In this document: positions 1-10,405 of the stretch, in pieces
How the letters are laid out: every line of letters starts with the position of its first letter
Numbering within the stretch: the stretch's first letter is position 1
Assembly (NCBI GenBank): GCA_013203955.1
Contig: JABMOY010000149.1
Location: 1 to 45,563, forward strand
Reading direction: 5' to 3'
Origin: Rhodospirillales bacterium
GTDB lineage: Bacteria > Pseudomonadota > Alphaproteobacteria > Rhodospirillales > Casp-alpha2
Length of the DNA: 45,563 nucleotides
Notes under the pieces: model-generated
The model's database searches: none
Seen by the model: only the letters and a program-made list of their open reading frames with translations
What the model was told of the DNA's origin: nothing
Made by a program: the position numbers and the translations under genes

Positions 1-185
1 GCTCTTACCGCACCCTTTCACCCTTGCCACGGACCGGAGCCCGTTAGGCGGTTTACTTTCTGCGGCACTTTCCCTGGGGTTGCCCCCGCCGGCCGTTAAC
101 CGGCACCGTGTTTCCATGGAGCCCGGACTTTCCTCCCCTTGTAGGTTTCCCCATAGCAAGAGGCGACCATCCGACCGTCTGGCAG
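1..185 (-). ncRNA. rnpB: RNase P RNA, type A (5' part; runs off the left edge)
   Basis: Read on the minus strand, the sequence contains the conserved RNase P core: GGGGAGGAAAGTCCGGGCTCC near position 135, GTAAACCGCC near 55, and AAGGGTGAAAGGGTGCGGTAAGAGC-type sequence at the window edge. These are the universal P4/J-region blocks of bacterial type A RNase P RNA, the catalytic RNA that matures tRNA 5' ends. Only about the first 185 nt are present; the 3' half lies outside the window. The exact 5' end is estimated by alignment from memory with the E. coli RNA and may be off by about 10 nt. Confidence 0.95.
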
Positions 186-214
186 GGCCTAAATTAGTCC
201 TGCGGACGGCAAGG

Positions 215-883
215 TCAAGTATTGCACCGATCAAGCAGCGCCTTGAGACGATCCGCCAAGGCCCCATCAACCGGGCTGCCGAGGCTTTCCGGGCTGAAAT
301 GCCGTTGAAAAGCGCTAACGGCGGCGGCCAGATCGCGGGTGTCGTAACCGAAAGCAGAAAGCATTTCCCCCACCTTGTCGGCATCGCCTTCACCCCCTTC
401 CGGCCACAACCCGATCCCCGCCGCCGCCAGCCCGGCCCAATCGAAACGCTCGCCGGGGTCGGTCTTGCGCGAAGGCGCGACGTCCGAATGGCCGACGACG
501 TTGCGGGCGGGAATGGGATGGCGGTCGAGAACGCCCTTCGCCAAGTCCTCCAGCGCCGACATTTGGGCCTCGGAAAAATCGCGGTAGCCGAATTCGTGTC
601 CGGGGTTGACCAGTTCGATGCCGATGGAGCGTGCATTGATGTCGGTGTGGCCGCGCCAAAAAGCTTCGCCCGCATGCCAGGCGCGATGCTTTTCTTCCAC
701 CAAGCTTGTTACCGCACCGTCTTCGCCGATCACATAATGGGCACTGACTTTTGCTTCTGCGTCGCAAAGTCTTGCCAGCGCCGCTTCGGCACTTTCCATG
801 CCGGTGTAATGGATGACCACCATGTCGATAGGCGTGGCCGGTGGGCGGTCATCGAAGTTGGGGGAGTGCCTCTGGGGTGCCAT
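215..883 (-). CDS. N-acetylmuramoyl-L-alanine amidase, AmpD/AmiD type (Amidase_2)
   Basis: A 222-residue zinc amidase that cleaves the bond between MurNAc and the stem peptide of peptidoglycan or muropeptides. Residues about 15-160 form the Amidase_2 domain: the motif VVIHYTG supplies the first zinc His, HAWH-like sequence follows (RAWHAG), and VVGHSDVAPSRKTDPG supplies the second His plus the Lys and Asp of the active site. The C-terminal 50 residues (AVSAFQRHF) resemble a short peptidoglycan-binding helix bundle, as in AmiD. No signal peptide is evident, so a cytoplasmic recycling role is possible. The start codon overlaps the stop of the upstream DjlA-like gene by one base (TAATG), which suggests translational coupling. 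Confidence 0.9.
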   Translation of the reverse strand: MAPQRHSPNFDDRPPATPIDMVVIHYTGMESAEAALARLCDAEAKVSAHYVIGEDGAVTSLVEEKHRAWHAGEAFWRGHTDINARSIGIELVNPGHEFGYRDFSEAQMSALEDLAKGVLDRHPIPARNVVGHSDVAPSRKTDPGERFDWAGLAAAGIGLWPEGGEGDADKVGEMLSAFGYDTRDLAAAVSAFQRHFSPESLGSPVDGALADRLKALLDRCNT

Positions 884-1644
884 TACTTGAGGCCCCGTTC
901 CTTTTCGACTTGGTCATAAGCGGCGTTGATAGCGGCCATTTTCTCGTTCGCGACATCGATAAATTCCTGTGGCATGCCTTGGGCGATCAAGGTGTCAGGA
1001 TGATTTTCGCGAATTAATTGACGGTACGTTTTCTTTATTTCCGCATCGCTTGCTTTACGGTCCAGGCCAAGCACCTGATAAGGGTCAGGCGCGCCGGGGG
1101 CTGCCCCGCCCCTTGCTTGTCCGCCGCCCATATGGATGGATTTCAGACGCTCGAATTGCAGTTCGGAAAAGCCGAAGATCATCGCCGTCTTGCGCAGGAA
1201 CTTGACTTCTTCCGGGTGGATAACGCCATCGGCACGGGCGATATGAATAAGCCCGCCCAGAAGTTCTTCCAACACCGTCGGCTGGTGAGCAAACATCCGG
1301 GCGATCTGTTCGGCGTAAGGCTCGAACCCCTGGGCGTCTTGTTTGGCTTCGTCGAACAGAAGCCCGACATCCTTCATTTCATTGGGCGGGATGTCGAACA
1401 GTTCCTTGAAGGCATCGACTTCTTCGCGGGTGACTTTGCCATCGGCCTTGGCCATTTTGGCGCTGAGAACGATGACCGCCGTGGTGAACGCGACTTGGCG
1501 AGTGGCATTGTCATCGAAACGTCCGGCGTCTTCGGCCTTCATCTTGTCATAGGCATGACCGGCGGCGGTGCCGATGATCGCGCCCAACGGCCCACCCATG
1601 GCAAACCCGGTGACGCCGCCAATGACTTTTCCCCAAATACTCAT
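883..1644 (-). CDS. DjlA-like co-chaperone (TerB + DnaJ domains)
   Basis: A 253-residue protein with three parts. The N-terminus is glycine-rich and hydrophobic (residues 5-30) and may be a membrane anchor as in DjlA. Residues about 45-180 form an acidic TerB/DjlA central domain (repeated DGxxxxEE motifs). A C-terminal J domain runs from about 187 to 250 with the diagnostic HPD tripeptide in ENHPDTL, so it should stimulate a DnaK ATPase. It is the first gene of a two-gene unit with the amidase. E. coli DjlA has the same architecture; whether this is a true orthologue is not shown by the sequence alone. Confidence 0.88.
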   Translation of the reverse strand: MSIWGKVIGGVTGFAMGGPLGAIIGTAAGHAYDKMKAEDAGRFDDNATRQVAFTTAVIVLSAKMAKADGKVTREEVDAFKELFDIPPNEMKDVGLLFDEAKQDAQGFEPYAEQIARMFAHQPTVLEELLGGLIHIARADGVIHPEEVKFLRKTAMIFGFSELQFERLKSIHMGGGQARGGAAPGAPDPYQVLGLDRKASDAEIKKTYRQLIRENHPDTLIAQGMPQEFIDVANEKMAAINAAYDQVEKERGLK

Positions 1645-1651
1645 CTGGGGA

Positions 1652-2413
1652 TCAAGGTTCTTGGAACCCGACCCGACCCGCCATTGGAAGTTTCAATGCG
1701 AAATCAAGGGGATCGATGCCGAACGTCAGCCCTAAGAGATTGATTTCCAGGCCCTCCTCGGCGGCCGCCAACACCCCCAAAAGCCCGAACAAGGAAAACT
1801 GATAGCCGGTGCCGCTGGGGGTTCCGGCAAACAACCCGCCACCGGGGATGTAATCCTTGCCGATGGCGGTCGGCGGCAGGTCGATTTTCATTTCCGGCAC
1901 GGCGCGGGCGACATAGGCGGTAAAGGTGTTGGAATTCGGGCCGGGCCATACCCGGTATTCCTTGGCGTGGGGATAGGTGCGGGCGGCGGCGTCAATACGC
2001 TTGATGATCGCATCGACCTTAGGCCCGCGAATATCGGCGATGACCTTTGGTTCAGACCCGAACCAGCGGCGGTCGGGGGGAACATTATGGATGGTCAGTC
2101 CCGAACCGCCGCCGTGATAGACGCGCCATCCGATAAGCTCGTAAACGGTAAAGCTCTTGGCCTTTGTCGGCTTGACGGCGATCCACGAATGCACCCCGAA
2201 AATACCGCGCCAGTTAAAGGCGCGGGCGACATAAACCTGGGCCACGGCTTCGGGTGTGGTCGCCGGATCAGGCGCGATCCCGGTGGGTTCGCGACTTGCT
2301 GTTCGCCAATCAGCCATTACAGAATGTTTCCCAAATCCTATCATGGCACCTACCGCCAACACAGAAAGCAGGATCAACAATCCTTTGCTCTTCTTTCGCT
2401 GCGGCTTCGCCAT
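1652..2413 (-). CDS. DUF3750 family protein, N-terminal membrane anchor
   Basis: 253 residues of unknown function. A lysine-rich start (MAKPQRKKSKG) is followed by one hydrophobic segment at residues about 12-30, so the protein is probably anchored in the inner membrane with a periplasmic body. The body has the DUF3750 hallmarks: HSWIAVKP, then GWRVYHGGG, then a W-P-GPNSNTF motif, then GKDYIPGGGLFAGTPSGTGYQ. The spacing of His, Asn and Cys-less pockets does not identify an enzyme. The start at 2413 was chosen over an upstream in-frame ATG because it begins the basic-then-hydrophobic segment and lies closer to the divergent oxidoreductase promoter region. Confidence 0.8.
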   Translation of the reverse strand: MAKPQRKKSKGLLILLSVLAVGAMIGFGKHSVMADWRTASREPTGIAPDPATTPEAVAQVYVARAFNWRGIFGVHSWIAVKPTKAKSFTVYELIGWRVYHGGGSGLTIHNVPPDRRWFGSEPKVIADIRGPKVDAIIKRIDAAARTYPHAKEYRVWPGPNSNTFTAYVARAVPEMKIDLPPTAIGKDYIPGGGLFAGTPSGTGYQFSLFGLLGVLAAAEEGLEINLLGLTFGIDPLDFALKLPMAGRVGFQEP

Positions 2414-2523
2414 CAAGCATATCCGTTTTATTCCAAGGGCCGAACTGTAATTGGGAAAGCCGACCTTGGCAAAACACAAAAATGTTTACGTTTAGGTCTT
2501 TTGTTTTAATTATAGTCGCCAAC

Positions 2524-3636
2524 ATGACCGACACCGTGGACACCATCATCGCCGGCGCAGGCGTTATCGGCCTGGCCATCGCCCGCAGATTAGCCTTGGC
2601 GGGGCAGGAAGTTGTTTTGCTGGAAGCCGAAAACGCCATCGGCACCGGTATCAGTTCCCGAAATTCGGAAGTCATTCATGCCGGTATCCATTACGGGGAA
2701 GGAAGTATGAGAGCCCGGCTATGTGTCCCCGGCAAGGAAATGCTTTATGAATTTTGCCAGTCCCACAGCGTTTCCTTCCGTCGATCGGGGAAGTTGGTTG
2801 TTGCCGTCGAGGAAGACGAGTTGGCGGCCCTGGACGCCATCGAGATCAAGGCCAAGGCTAATGGCGTTCACGACCTGATCCGCCTGAGCGCCGACGAGGC
2901 CAAGGAGATCGAGCCGCAAGTGCATTGCGCGGGAGCATTGTTGTCGCCGTCGACGGGGATCGTCGATTCCCACGGGCTTATGCTGGCCCTGCAGGGCGAC
3001 GCCGAGGCCGCGGGCGCGGTGGTGGCGTTATCCAGCCCCTTTGCGGGCGGGACCCTGGATGGAAACGGCATCATCGTTCGCGTCGGCGGCGCGGAACCGA
3101 CGGAAATTCGCTGCCGCCATTTTATCAATGCCGCGGGCCTAAGCGCACAAACGGTTGCCGGCGGGCTTCAAGGGTTGCCCGCCGAATTCGTCCCTCCCCT
3201 TTATTACGCCAAGGGAAACTATTTTATGCTGACGGGCAAAGCGCCCTTTGATCGCCCTATCTATCCGGTGCCGGGTCCGGTAGGGCTGGGCGTTCATTTT
3301 ACGATCGATCTTGGTGGTCAGTGTAAATTCGGGCCTGACGTCGAATGGATTGATAAACCCGACTACAACGTCAATCCGGCCAGGGCGGAAAAGTTCTACA
3401 AGGCCATCCGCCGGTACTGGCCGGACCTGCCCGACGACGCCCTACAACCCGGCTATGCCGGGGTGCGGCCGAAACTGGCGCCGAAGGGACAAATGCCTGC
3501 CGATTTCACCATCCACGGCCCCGAAACCCACGGGATCGACGGGCTGGTTAATTTATTCGGAATTGATTCACCCGGCCTGACATCGTCGATGGCGATCGCC
3601 GATCATGTCGCGGGGCTATTGGGGGTTAGGGCGTAG
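2524..3636 (+). CDS. FAD-dependent oxidoreductase, L-2-hydroxyglutarate oxidase-like (DAO family)
   Basis: 370 residues. The N-terminus has the dinucleotide-binding GAGVIGLAIAR followed by an acidic residue ending the second strand (VVLLEAE), and SSRNSEVIHAGIHY matches the FAD-contacting segment of L-2-hydroxyglutarate dehydrogenase/oxidase (LhgO/L2HGDH) relatives. The C-terminus has a second FAD-binding stretch (NLFGIDSPGLTSSMAIADHV). It probably oxidises a 2-hydroxy acid with transfer to quinone or oxygen; the substrate is inferred only. The start at 2524 is chosen because the upstream in-frame extension overlaps the divergent DUF3750 gene and lacks family similarity. It faces the PilZ gene convergently. 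Confidence 0.85.
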   Translation: MTDTVDTIIAGAGVIGLAIARRLALAGQEVVLLEAENAIGTGISSRNSEVIHAGIHYGEGSMRARLCVPGKEMLYEFCQSHSVSFRRSGKLVVAVEEDELAALDAIEIKAKANGVHDLIRLSADEAKEIEPQVHCAGALLSPSTGIVDSHGLMLALQGDAEAAGAVVALSSPFAGGTLDGNGIIVRVGGAEPTEIRCRHFINAAGLSAQTVAGGLQGLPAEFVPPLYYAKGNYFMLTGKAPFDRPIYPVPGPVGLGVHFTIDLGGQCKFGPDVEWIDKPDYNVNPARAEKFYKAIRRYWPDLPDDALQPGYAGVRPKLAPKGQMPADFTIHGPETHGIDGLVNLFGIDSPGLTSSMAIADHVAGLLGVRA

Positions 3637-3653
3637 GCTTCGGGGAATTAAGA

Positions 3654-3998
3654 TCAAGATTTCTCGCGGGCGACTGCTAACCGGAACTTCTTGATCTCTT
3701 CTTTCATTTCTTCTTTTTTCGAATCTTCCAATTGAAACTCGACGCCGATGCCATTGACGAAATCGCGGGCGACCTTAGCCGGAATTTTACCCACCCCTTC
3801 CATGTGAAGTTCGACAAAGGCGTCGTTGCCAAAAGACCCATCAACCAACAGCCCGGCGCCGCCGGCCGAAATATCCTGGACTATGACTTCGTGTTCATTG
3901 CCTTCTTCATCTTTGATCGTGGCGCGAAGGTTCTGGTCCACTTCATGACGAGCATGGCGGCGTCCATCAAAAGGGCTACCGCCTATCTTTTCGGCCAT
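3654..3998 (-). CDS. PilZ domain protein (c-di-GMP receptor)
   Basis: A 114-residue single-domain protein. It shows the two PilZ ligand motifs: an arginine cluster near the N-terminus (GRRHARHEV, RxxxR) and the DISAGGAGL loop (D/N-x-S-x-x-G) about residues 43-51. Both motifs needed for cyclic-di-GMP binding are present. The C-terminal helix is highly charged (KKEEMKEEIKKF). The protein is a stand-alone adaptor that could pass a c-di-GMP signal to motility, adhesion or export machinery. This matters because a probable c-di-GMP riboswitch lies elsewhere in the window (about 25.5 kb). Confidence 0.88.
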   Translation of the reverse strand: MAEKIGGSPFDGRRHARHEVDQNLRATIKDEEGNEHEVIVQDISAGGAGLLVDGSFGNDAFVELHMEGVGKIPAKVARDFVNGIGVEFQLEDSKKEEMKEEIKKFRLAVAREKS

Positions 3999-4012
3999 TG
4001 GTTGACCCTCCG

Positions 4013-5065
4013 TTATTCTTCGGGCGGGACGCCGAAAATACTTTCATAGCGTTCCCGGTATTTGGGCCAGACTTCCGTATTGATCAAGCGCGGTGGACGA
4101 GCGCCCTTAAAAATAGTCAGCCACTGGCTGGCGGCATATTCAGACATATTATGCAGGCAATCGTCTGTGATCCCCGCCACATGGGGGCTGACGATGACGT
4201 TTTCGAATTCGAATACGGGGTGATCGAAGGGCGGTGGTTCCTGTTCAAAAACATCCAACCCGGCGCCGGCAATGCCGCCACCGGCTAAAACTTCCACCAG
4301 CGCCGCTTCGTCATGGATGCCGCCCCGGGCGGTGGTGATGAAAAAGGCTTGCTCCTTCATCAGGCCAAATTCCCGGGCCCCGATCATGCCCTTGGTTTCT
4401 TCGGTTAGGGGACAGTTCACGGAAACGAAATCTGCCTGCTGGAAAACCTCGTCCATGGAAACCGCCAAGGCGCCGCGTTCCTTGAAATCCTCAGATTCGA
4501 TATAGGGGTCGCAGGCGATGACACGCATGGCGAACATTTGCCCTGCCAGCGCCGCCACCCGGCGCCCGACATTTCCAAGCCCGATAATGCCGAGCGTCCG
4601 TCCGGTTAATTCCTTTCCCTGATATCCCCAACGGTCCCAATCGTTTCCTTGGCGGCGCATGCGCCTGTCGCCCTGGACGATCTGCTTCGATAACACCAAC
4701 ATCAGACCGAGGACATGTTGGGCCACGGATTCCGAATTGGCCCCGGCTTGATTGACCACCATGATGCCGGCTTTTGTACAGGCATCGACATCGATCATGT
4801 CGTAGCCGGCGCCGGTAACCGAAAACGCCAGCAAATTAGGGCAACGTTCTATCAATTCCTTTTTGGGAATAAACGGCGCCTTCATTTCGGTGCTTGCCAG
4901 CAACTGATAACCATGGGCGGACTCCAGCGCCGACCAATTGGCGTCCGCATCATCGGCAAAACTAAGGCATTGCAGATTGATGCCCTTCTGGGCGCCAAGG
5001 ATTTCCTCGGCAACGGGCCTCATCCAATTTTCGAAATAGACCAGATTATTAACGTGTTCTGCCAT
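4013..5065 (-). CDS. D-isomer-specific 2-hydroxyacid dehydrogenase
   Basis: 350 residues, NAD(P)-dependent reduction of 2-oxo acids to D-2-hydroxy acids or the reverse. The Rossmann motif is GLGNVGRRVAAL (mid-protein), the substrate-binding Arg lies in TTARGGIHDEAAL, the catalytic Glu in FEQEPP, and the catalytic His in SPHVAGI, so all catalytic residues are present. The exact substrate cannot be deduced. The ATG at 5065 is taken as start. A TTG five codons upstream is in frame, but its purine-rich AGAAGG abuts the codon directly, which is too close for a ribosome-binding site. Confidence 0.88.
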   Translation of the reverse strand: MAEHVNNLVYFENWMRPVAEEILGAQKGINLQCLSFADDADANWSALESAHGYQLLASTEMKAPFIPKKELIERCPNLLAFSVTGAGYDMIDVDACTKAGIMVVNQAGANSESVAQHVLGLMLVLSKQIVQGDRRMRRQGNDWDRWGYQGKELTGRTLGIIGLGNVGRRVAALAGQMFAMRVIACDPYIESEDFKERGALAVSMDEVFQQADFVSVNCPLTEETKGMIGAREFGLMKEQAFFITTARGGIHDEAALVEVLAGGGIAGAGLDVFEQEPPPFDHPVFEFENVIVSPHVAGITDDCLHNMSEYAASQWLTIFKGARPPRLINTEVWPKYRERYESIFGVPPEE

Positions 5066-5188
5066 AAGCGCTTTTTTCAACCTTCTCAGTTGTAGCCACC
5101 GGATGGGCCCAAGAACAATAACCCAAAAGGCCTGGTTTTCCCTATCCTCGGCTTCAACCTATAATTAAGTCGTAGCGGGGATGGGTTA

Positions 5189-8100
5189 ATGGACGGGGCG
5201 GGCAACGCAAAAACCTGGCGAATATGGATCGACCGCGGGGGTACCTTTACGGACCTTGTGGCCAAGCGCCCGGACGGCAGGCTTGTTACCCACAAACTGC
5301 TGTCGGAAAACCCTGGCCGTTACAAGGACGCGGCCCTGCAGGGCATCCGTGATCTTTTGGGCCTAGGCCCTTTTGATCCCATCCCGCCGGATACCATAGA
5401 CGTCGTCCGCATGGGCACCACGGTCGCCACCAACGCGCTTTTGGAACGGACCGGCGAACGCACGGCCCTGGTCATCACCAAGGGCTTCGCCGATGCCCTC
5501 AGGATCGGCTATCAAAACCGCCCGAAACTTTTCGAACGGCACATCCGACTCCCCGAAATGCTTTACGAGAAGGTCATCGAAATCGATGAACGCATGGATG
5601 CCAAGGGCGGCATTCTGAAGTCGCCGGTTACGGCCACCGTCAAATCACAGTTGATGGAAATCTTCGAAGACGGAATACGGTCTGTCGCCATCGTCTTCAT
5701 GCATGGTTACCGTTATCCCGCGCACGAGAAGATGGCCGCCGACATCGCCCGCGAAATCGGCTTCACCCAAATTTCCACATCCCACCAAACCAGTCCGCTG
5801 ATGAAGTTGGTGTCCCGGGGCGACACGACGGTGGTGGACGCCTACCTTTCGCCCATTCTTCGCCGCTATGTGGATAACATCGCCCTAGCCCTGACGACCG
5901 GAGAGGGAGAAAGGGCCCAGGGGACCACACGCTTGCAATTCATGCAGTCCAATGGCGGGCTGACCGATGCCAAGTTATTCCAGGGCAAGGACAGCATCCT
6001 TTCCGGCCCGGCGGGCGGTGTCGTCGGCATGGCCCAAACGGCTGCCATGGGAGGGTTCGAGAAAGTCATCGGCTTCGACATGGGCGGCACGTCTACGGAT
6101 GTCTCTCATTATGACGGCGAGTTTGAGCGCACCTTCGACACCACGGTCGCCGGCGTGCGCCTACAAGCCCCGATGATGCGCATCCACACGGTGGCGGCGG
6201 GTGGCGGATCGATCCTGGATTTCGACGGCCAGCGATTTCGGGTCGGGCCCGGGTCTGCCGGCGCCGATCCGGGGCCGGCGTGTTACCGCCTGGGCGGACC
6301 GCTGACGGTCACCGACTGCAACGTTATGCTGGGCAGAATTCAGCCTCTTTATTTTCCCCAGGTCTTCGGCCCCAAAGCCGATGAGATGCTTGATGCAACC
6401 TTGGTTCAAAGAAAGTTTCAGGATCTTGCGAATGAAATCGCAGAAAGCACCGGAGAGGAAAAAAAGAACAAAAAAAGCCCCAAACCCGAAGAGGTGGCCG
6501 ACGGGTTCCTTAAAATCGCGGTCGAGAACATGGCCAACGCCATCAAGCAGATTTCCGTTCAGCGCGGTTATGATGTCACCGAATACACGCTCAATTGCTT
6601 CGGCGGCGCCGGCGGCCAACACGCCTGCCAGGTGGCCGATGCCTTAGGGATGACCAGCATTTTCATTCATCCCTTCGCCGGCGTCCTCAGCGCCTTCGGC
6701 ATGGGGTTGGCCGATGTCAGGGCGATCCGTGACCACGCCATCGAAGAGGCGCTTAACGATGACATTATTGAAAAAATAAATGATAGGTTGAAAGCGCTTG
6801 CGGTCGACGCCCGGGAAGAAATAACCGGACAGGGCATAAATCCCGAAAACATCCAGGTTCTTAAAAAGGTGCATCTACGCTACGAAGGCACCGACACGGC
6901 CCTGATGGTTCCCTTCGCTGACCGCCAGGAGATGATTGATGCCTTTGAAAACCAGCACAAAAAGCGTTTCGGGTTTTCGGCACCTGAGAGGGGTTACGTT
7001 ATCGAGGCGGTTTTAGCCGAAGCCATCGGCGCCTCGGACCCCATGATCGATCATGAAATCGAGGGAATTACCGGCGTCGCCGGGCTCCGGCCCCGTGACG
7101 GTGTTCGTATGTATTGCGATGGCGGATGGCGGGATACGCCCGTTTACGACCGCGAAGCGCTGCTCCCGAAAGACGCAATCGATGGCCCCGCCATTATCAT
7201 CGATGCCAACGCCACCACGGTCATCGAGGACGGCTGGCGGGCGGAACTGACAAGGCGTGGGCATCTGGTTCTGACCCGGACCGAACCCCGGCAGAAGCGC
7301 CAAGCGGTGGGAACCAACGCCGATCCGGTGATGCTGGAAATCTTCAACACCCTGTTCATGTCCATCGCCGAACAAATGGGCGCGACGCTGGCCAATACAG
7401 CCTATTCAGTCAACATCAAAGAGCGTCTGGATTTTTCCTGCGCCGTTTTCGATCGTGACGGAGGGTTGATCGCCAACGCACCCCATATGCCTGTGCACCT
7501 GGGGTCGATGGGCGAAAGCATTCAGGTGGTGATCCGGGAAAACAGGGAAAGCATGAAACCCGGCGACGTATTCGCGCTGAATGCGCCATACAACGGCGGC
7601 ACCCACTTGCCGGACATTACCGTCATCACACCGGTATTCGACCGCGATGGGGGGGGGTTGTTGTTCTATGTCGGGTCGCGCGGCCACCACGCCGATATCG
7701 GCGGCATCACACCGGGGTCCATGCCCCCCGAAAGCGCCACCGTTGACGAGGAAGGGGTGCTGATCGACAACTTCGTGCTCGTAGCCGAAGGTCGGCTCCG
7801 CGAAAAGGAACTCTTGGAACTACTGAGCGAAGGCCCCTATCCGGCCCGCAACCCACAACAGAATTTAGCCGACCTAGCGGCGCAAATTGCCGCTAACGAA
7901 AAAGGCGTCCAGGAGCTGAGAAAGATGGTCGATCACTTCGGCCTCGACGTAATTTGGGCCTACATGGGCCATGTCCAGGACAATGCCGAAGAATCGGTAC
8001 GGCGCGTCCTCGACGTGTTGAAGAACGGATCCTTTACCTGCGCCATGGATAACGGCGCCAAAATCAAAGTCAAAATATCCATCCAAGACAAGGCGCGAAC

Positions 8101-8848
8101 CGCTAAAATCGATTTCACCGGCACGTCTAAGCAAACCAAGAATAACTTCAATGCGCCGGCGGCGGTCTGCAAGGCGGCGGTGCTATACGTTTTTCGGACG
8201 TTGGTTGATGCCGACATTCCGCTCAACGGCGGCTGCCTGAAACCTTTGGATATCGTCATCCCCGAACGTTCCATGTTGAACCCTTCCTACCCCGCCGCCG
8301 TCGTCGCCGGAAATGTCGAGACCTCGCAATGCGTGACGGATGCGCTTTACGGCGCCTTGGGCGTCATGGCCGCGGCACAGGGCACCATGAACAATTTCAC
8401 TTTCGGCAACGAAACTTATCAATATTACGAAACCATCTGCGGCGGTTCAGGCGCCGGCCCTGATTTCGACGGCACAGATGCCGTACAAACGCACATGACC
8501 AATTCCCGGTTGACCGACCCCGAGGTCCTGGAGTGGCGCTTCCCCGTCATCCTTGAGAGCTTCTCGATCCGCAAGGGGTCGGGCGGCCATGGCCGTCACC
8601 GGGGCGGCGACGGCGTGGTTAGGCGTATCCGTTTCGAAGAGGAGATGACGGCGGCGATCTTGTCAGAGCACCGCCTGGTGCCGCCCCACGGACTTGACGG
8701 CGGGGAAGCGGGGGCCGTTGGCATCAATCGGATCGAGCGCCGAGACGGCACGGTCGAAGAATTAGGACCGACCGCCAGCGCCGACATGAACCGGGGCGAT
8801 GTCTTCGTCATCGAAACTCCCGGCGGCGGTGGGTTCGGAAAGCTTTAA
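5189..8848 (+). CDS. Fused 5-oxoprolinase / hydantoinase (HyuA-HyuB)
   Basis: A 1219-residue single polypeptide combining the ATP-grasping HyuA half (residues about 10-690) and the HyuB half (about 705-1215). The A half shows [34 protein letters not shown] and [11 protein letters not shown], the actin-like ATP-binding signatures. The B half shows [15 protein letters not shown] and [17 protein letters not shown]. This is the arrangement of ATP-dependent 5-oxoprolinase (5-oxo-L-proline to L-glutamate), which many bacteria split into two genes. Hydantoinases and N-methylhydantoinases share the fold, so the substrate is uncertain. It is monocistronic here, with no adjacent regulator. Confidence 0.9.
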   Translation: MDGAGNAKTWRIWIDRGGTFTDLVAKRPDGRLVTHKLLSENPGRYKDAALQGIRDLLGLGPFDPIPPDTIDVVRMGTTVATNALLERTGERTALVITKGFADALRIGYQNRPKLFERHIRLPEMLYEKVIEIDERMDAKGGILKSPVTATVKSQLMEIFEDGIRSVAIVFMHGYRYPAHEKMAADIAREIGFTQISTSHQTSPLMKLVSRGDTTVVDAYLSPILRRYVDNIALALTTGEGERAQGTTRLQFMQSNGGLTDAKLFQGKDSILSGPAGGVVGMAQTAAMGGFEKVIGFDMGGTSTDVSHYDGEFERTFDTTVAGVRLQAPMMRIHTVAAGGGSILDFDGQRFRVGPGSAGADPGPACYRLGGPLTVTDCNVMLGRIQPLYFPQVFGPKADEMLDATLVQRKFQDLANEIAESTGEEKKNKKSPKPEEVADGFLKIAVENMANAIKQISVQRGYDVTEYTLNCFGGAGGQHACQVADALGMTSIFIHPFAGVLSAFGMGLADVRAIRDHAIEEALNDDIIEKINDRLKALAVDAREEITGQGINPENIQVLKKVHLRYEGTDTALMVPFADRQEMIDAFENQHKKRFGFSAPERGYVIEAVLAEAIGASDPMIDHEIEGITGVAGLRPRDGVRMYCDGGWRDTPVYDREALLPKDAIDGPAIIIDANATTVIEDGWRAELTRRGHLVLTRTEPRQKRQAVGTNADPVMLEIFNTLFMSIAEQMGATLANTAYSVNIKERLDFSCAVFDRDGGLIANAPHMPVHLGSMGESIQVVIRENRESMKPGDVFALNAPYNGGTHLPDITVITPVFDRDGGGLLFYVGSRGHHADIGGITPGSMPPESATVDEEGVLIDNFVLVAEGRLREKELLELLSEGPYPARNPQQNLADLAAQIAANEKGVQELRKMVDHFGLDVIWAYMGHVQDNAEESVRRVLDVLKNGSFTCAMDNGAKIKVKISIQDKARTAKIDFTGTSKQTKNNFNAPAAVCKAAVLYVFRTLVDADIPLNGGCLKPLDIVIPERSMLNPSYPAAVVAGNVETSQCVTDALYGALGVMAAAQGTMNNFTFGNETYQYYETICGGSGAGPDFDGTDAVQTHMTNSRLTDPEVLEWRFPVILESFSIRKGSGGHGRHRGGDGVVRRIRFEEEMTAAILSEHRLVPPHGLDGGEAGAVGINRIERRDGTVEELGPTASADMNRGDVFVIETPGGGGFGKL

Positions 8849-8909
8849 ATCCGGGTGCGAGTTGGCTTGCAAAAAAACGAATCGAAGCCAGTTTCCGCCT
8901 CTATTGCCC

Positions 8910-8924
8910 CCTACATCATGTAGG
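8910..8924. promoter_or_regulatory. Perfect 7-1-7 palindrome upstream of the TolC-type gene
   Basis: CCTACATCATGTAGG is a perfect inverted repeat centred on one base, about 170 bp upstream of the outer-membrane protein start in the 243-bp intergenic gap after the 5-oxoprolinase gene. Its symmetry is operator-like, but the cognate regulator is not visible nearby. The function is inference. Confidence 0.3.
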
Positions 8925-9091
8925 TCAAAGGACAAAAAATTCGTTCATATTGTAGGCTGAAAACCCTTAAATTCCGCCCATTTTACCGAAAACCCCTTGT
9001 TTTCCGCCATTTTTTCATGCCTCAAGTTTGACCGCAGATTCCGTTGCCGATAGACTCAACCGATTCGAGGCTTTGGCGGGATCATTTTTCG

Positions 9092-10405
9092 ATGGGGCGG
9101 ACGATATTTCTACTGGCAGCGGGGGTGATCGGCCTTGGGGCTTGGGGCCCTGCGAATGCCGCCACCTTGGAAGATGAACTCGCCGGACTGCTTCTCGACC
9201 ACCCGAATATCCGCGCCGCCGATAAAACCGTCGAAGCCCAGCGCCAGGAAATCAAACGGACCAAATCGAACTACTATCCTCAGGTTACCCTGACGACCGA
9301 AACCGGGATTGAACGCATCGACAGCCCATCCGAACGTGATCAGGGTGATGGTCAGGGGGGCAAGCCGTCTAACCGAACGCCGCACAGCGCCAGTCTTTCG
9401 ATTACGCAAAATTTGTTCAACGGTTTTTTGACCACATCGCAAGTACGCACCGCGCGCCTGAACAAGGAACTGGCTCGAATGACGTTGGAAGGAACGCGTC
9501 AGAACACGGTGCTCGAAGGGGTCAACGGCTACCTCAACGTGCTCAAGCAAAAGCGCTTGATCGAACCGGCGCGCGAAAACGAAGCGACCATCCTACAGCA
9601 ACTCAACCTGGAAGACGAAAGGGTGCAGCGCGGTTCCGGCGTCGCCGTCGACGTGCTGCAGGCGAAGTCCCGATTGCAGGTTTCCCGGGAACGTCTGGTT
9701 ACTTTCGAAGGCGCCTTGGAAGATGGCGTCAGCCGCTACACACAAACATTCAACCATGCCCCGGACATCAATTCGATGATGGACCCGGTGCCGCCGGTTG
9801 AAATGGTGCCGAGCGAACTGGACAGGGCCCTTGATATAGCCATCGTCAACAACCCGGCCTTGGGAAATTCCAGCGTTACCATCGAAGCCGCCCGAGAACG
9901 CAAGCGAACGCTCCGTTCCGAGTACTATCCGGTCATCGACCTTGATAGCGCCTATAACTTTGAAAAGCATGCCGGCGGCACACTCGGCGTCAGGCGCGAT
10001 TATTCCGTAACACTGCGCGCGACGTGGGGTCTTTTCACCGGCTTTTCGACGCGCAATCTGTTATCGCAAGCGGCCTTTAACCTTGGCGCCACCAAGGACA
10101 CCCATGACTTCACGGCCCGCAAGGTGATCGAACAAACCAAGCTTGCCTGGCAGGCGCTGCTGACGGCCAAGGAACGCCTCGTGCTTTTGGAAAACGCCGT
10201 TAACATCGCGTCTGAAGTGTTCACATCGCGGCAAAAGCTGCGGGAAGCCGGCAAGGAAACGGTGATCAACGTGTTGGACGCAGAAAACGAAGTCAACAAC
10301 GCGCAGATCAACTTTACGTCCGCCTCCTATGACGAAGGCTTGGCCGTTTACCAGCTTCTTCTGGCCATGGGGCTTCTCAACCCGTCAGGCCTCAACCTTT
10401 ACTGA
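9092..10405 (+). CDS. TolC family outer-membrane efflux/type I secretion protein
   Basis: 437 residues including a signal peptide (MGRTIFLLAAGVIGLGAWGPANA, cleavage after ANA near residue 23). The body shows two pseudo-repeats with long coiled-coil helices and the TolC-type strand motifs SASLSITQNLFNGF and SVTLRATWGLFTGF (F-N/T-G-F turn leading into helices). Such proteins form the trimeric outer-membrane channel for RND, MFS or ABC exporters. No inner-membrane partner lies next to it, so it may be shared. The start at 9092 gives the signal peptide at the very N-terminus; an in-frame ATG 16 codons upstream would bury it. Its 3' end overlaps the convergent large molybdoprotein gene by seven bases. 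Confidence 0.9.
   Translation: MGRTIFLLAAGVIGLGAWGPANAATLEDELAGLLLDHPNIRAADKTVEAQRQEIKRTKSNYYPQVTLTTETGIERIDSPSERDQGDGQGGKPSNRTPHSASLSITQNLFNGFLTTSQVRTARLNKELARMTLEGTRQNTVLEGVNGYLNVLKQKRLIEPARENEATILQQLNLEDERVQRGSGVAVDVLQAKSRLQVSRERLVTFEGALEDGVSRYTQTFNHAPDINSMMDPVPPVEMVPSELDRALDIAIVNNPALGNSSVTIEAARERKRTLRSEYYPVIDLDSAYNFEKHAGGTLGVRRDYSVTLRATWGLFTGFSTRNLLSQAAFNLGATKDTHDFTARKVIEQTKLAWQALLTAKERLVLLENAVNIASEVFTSRQKLREAGKETVINVLDAENEVNNAQINFTSASYDEGLAVYQLLLAMGLLNPSGLNLY

Noticed and set aside
80-919. Plus-strand reading frame of 279 residues across rnpB and the amidase
   Set aside because: It is antisense to RNase P RNA and to a well-supported amidase gene; the composition is arginine- and proline-rich shadow coding.
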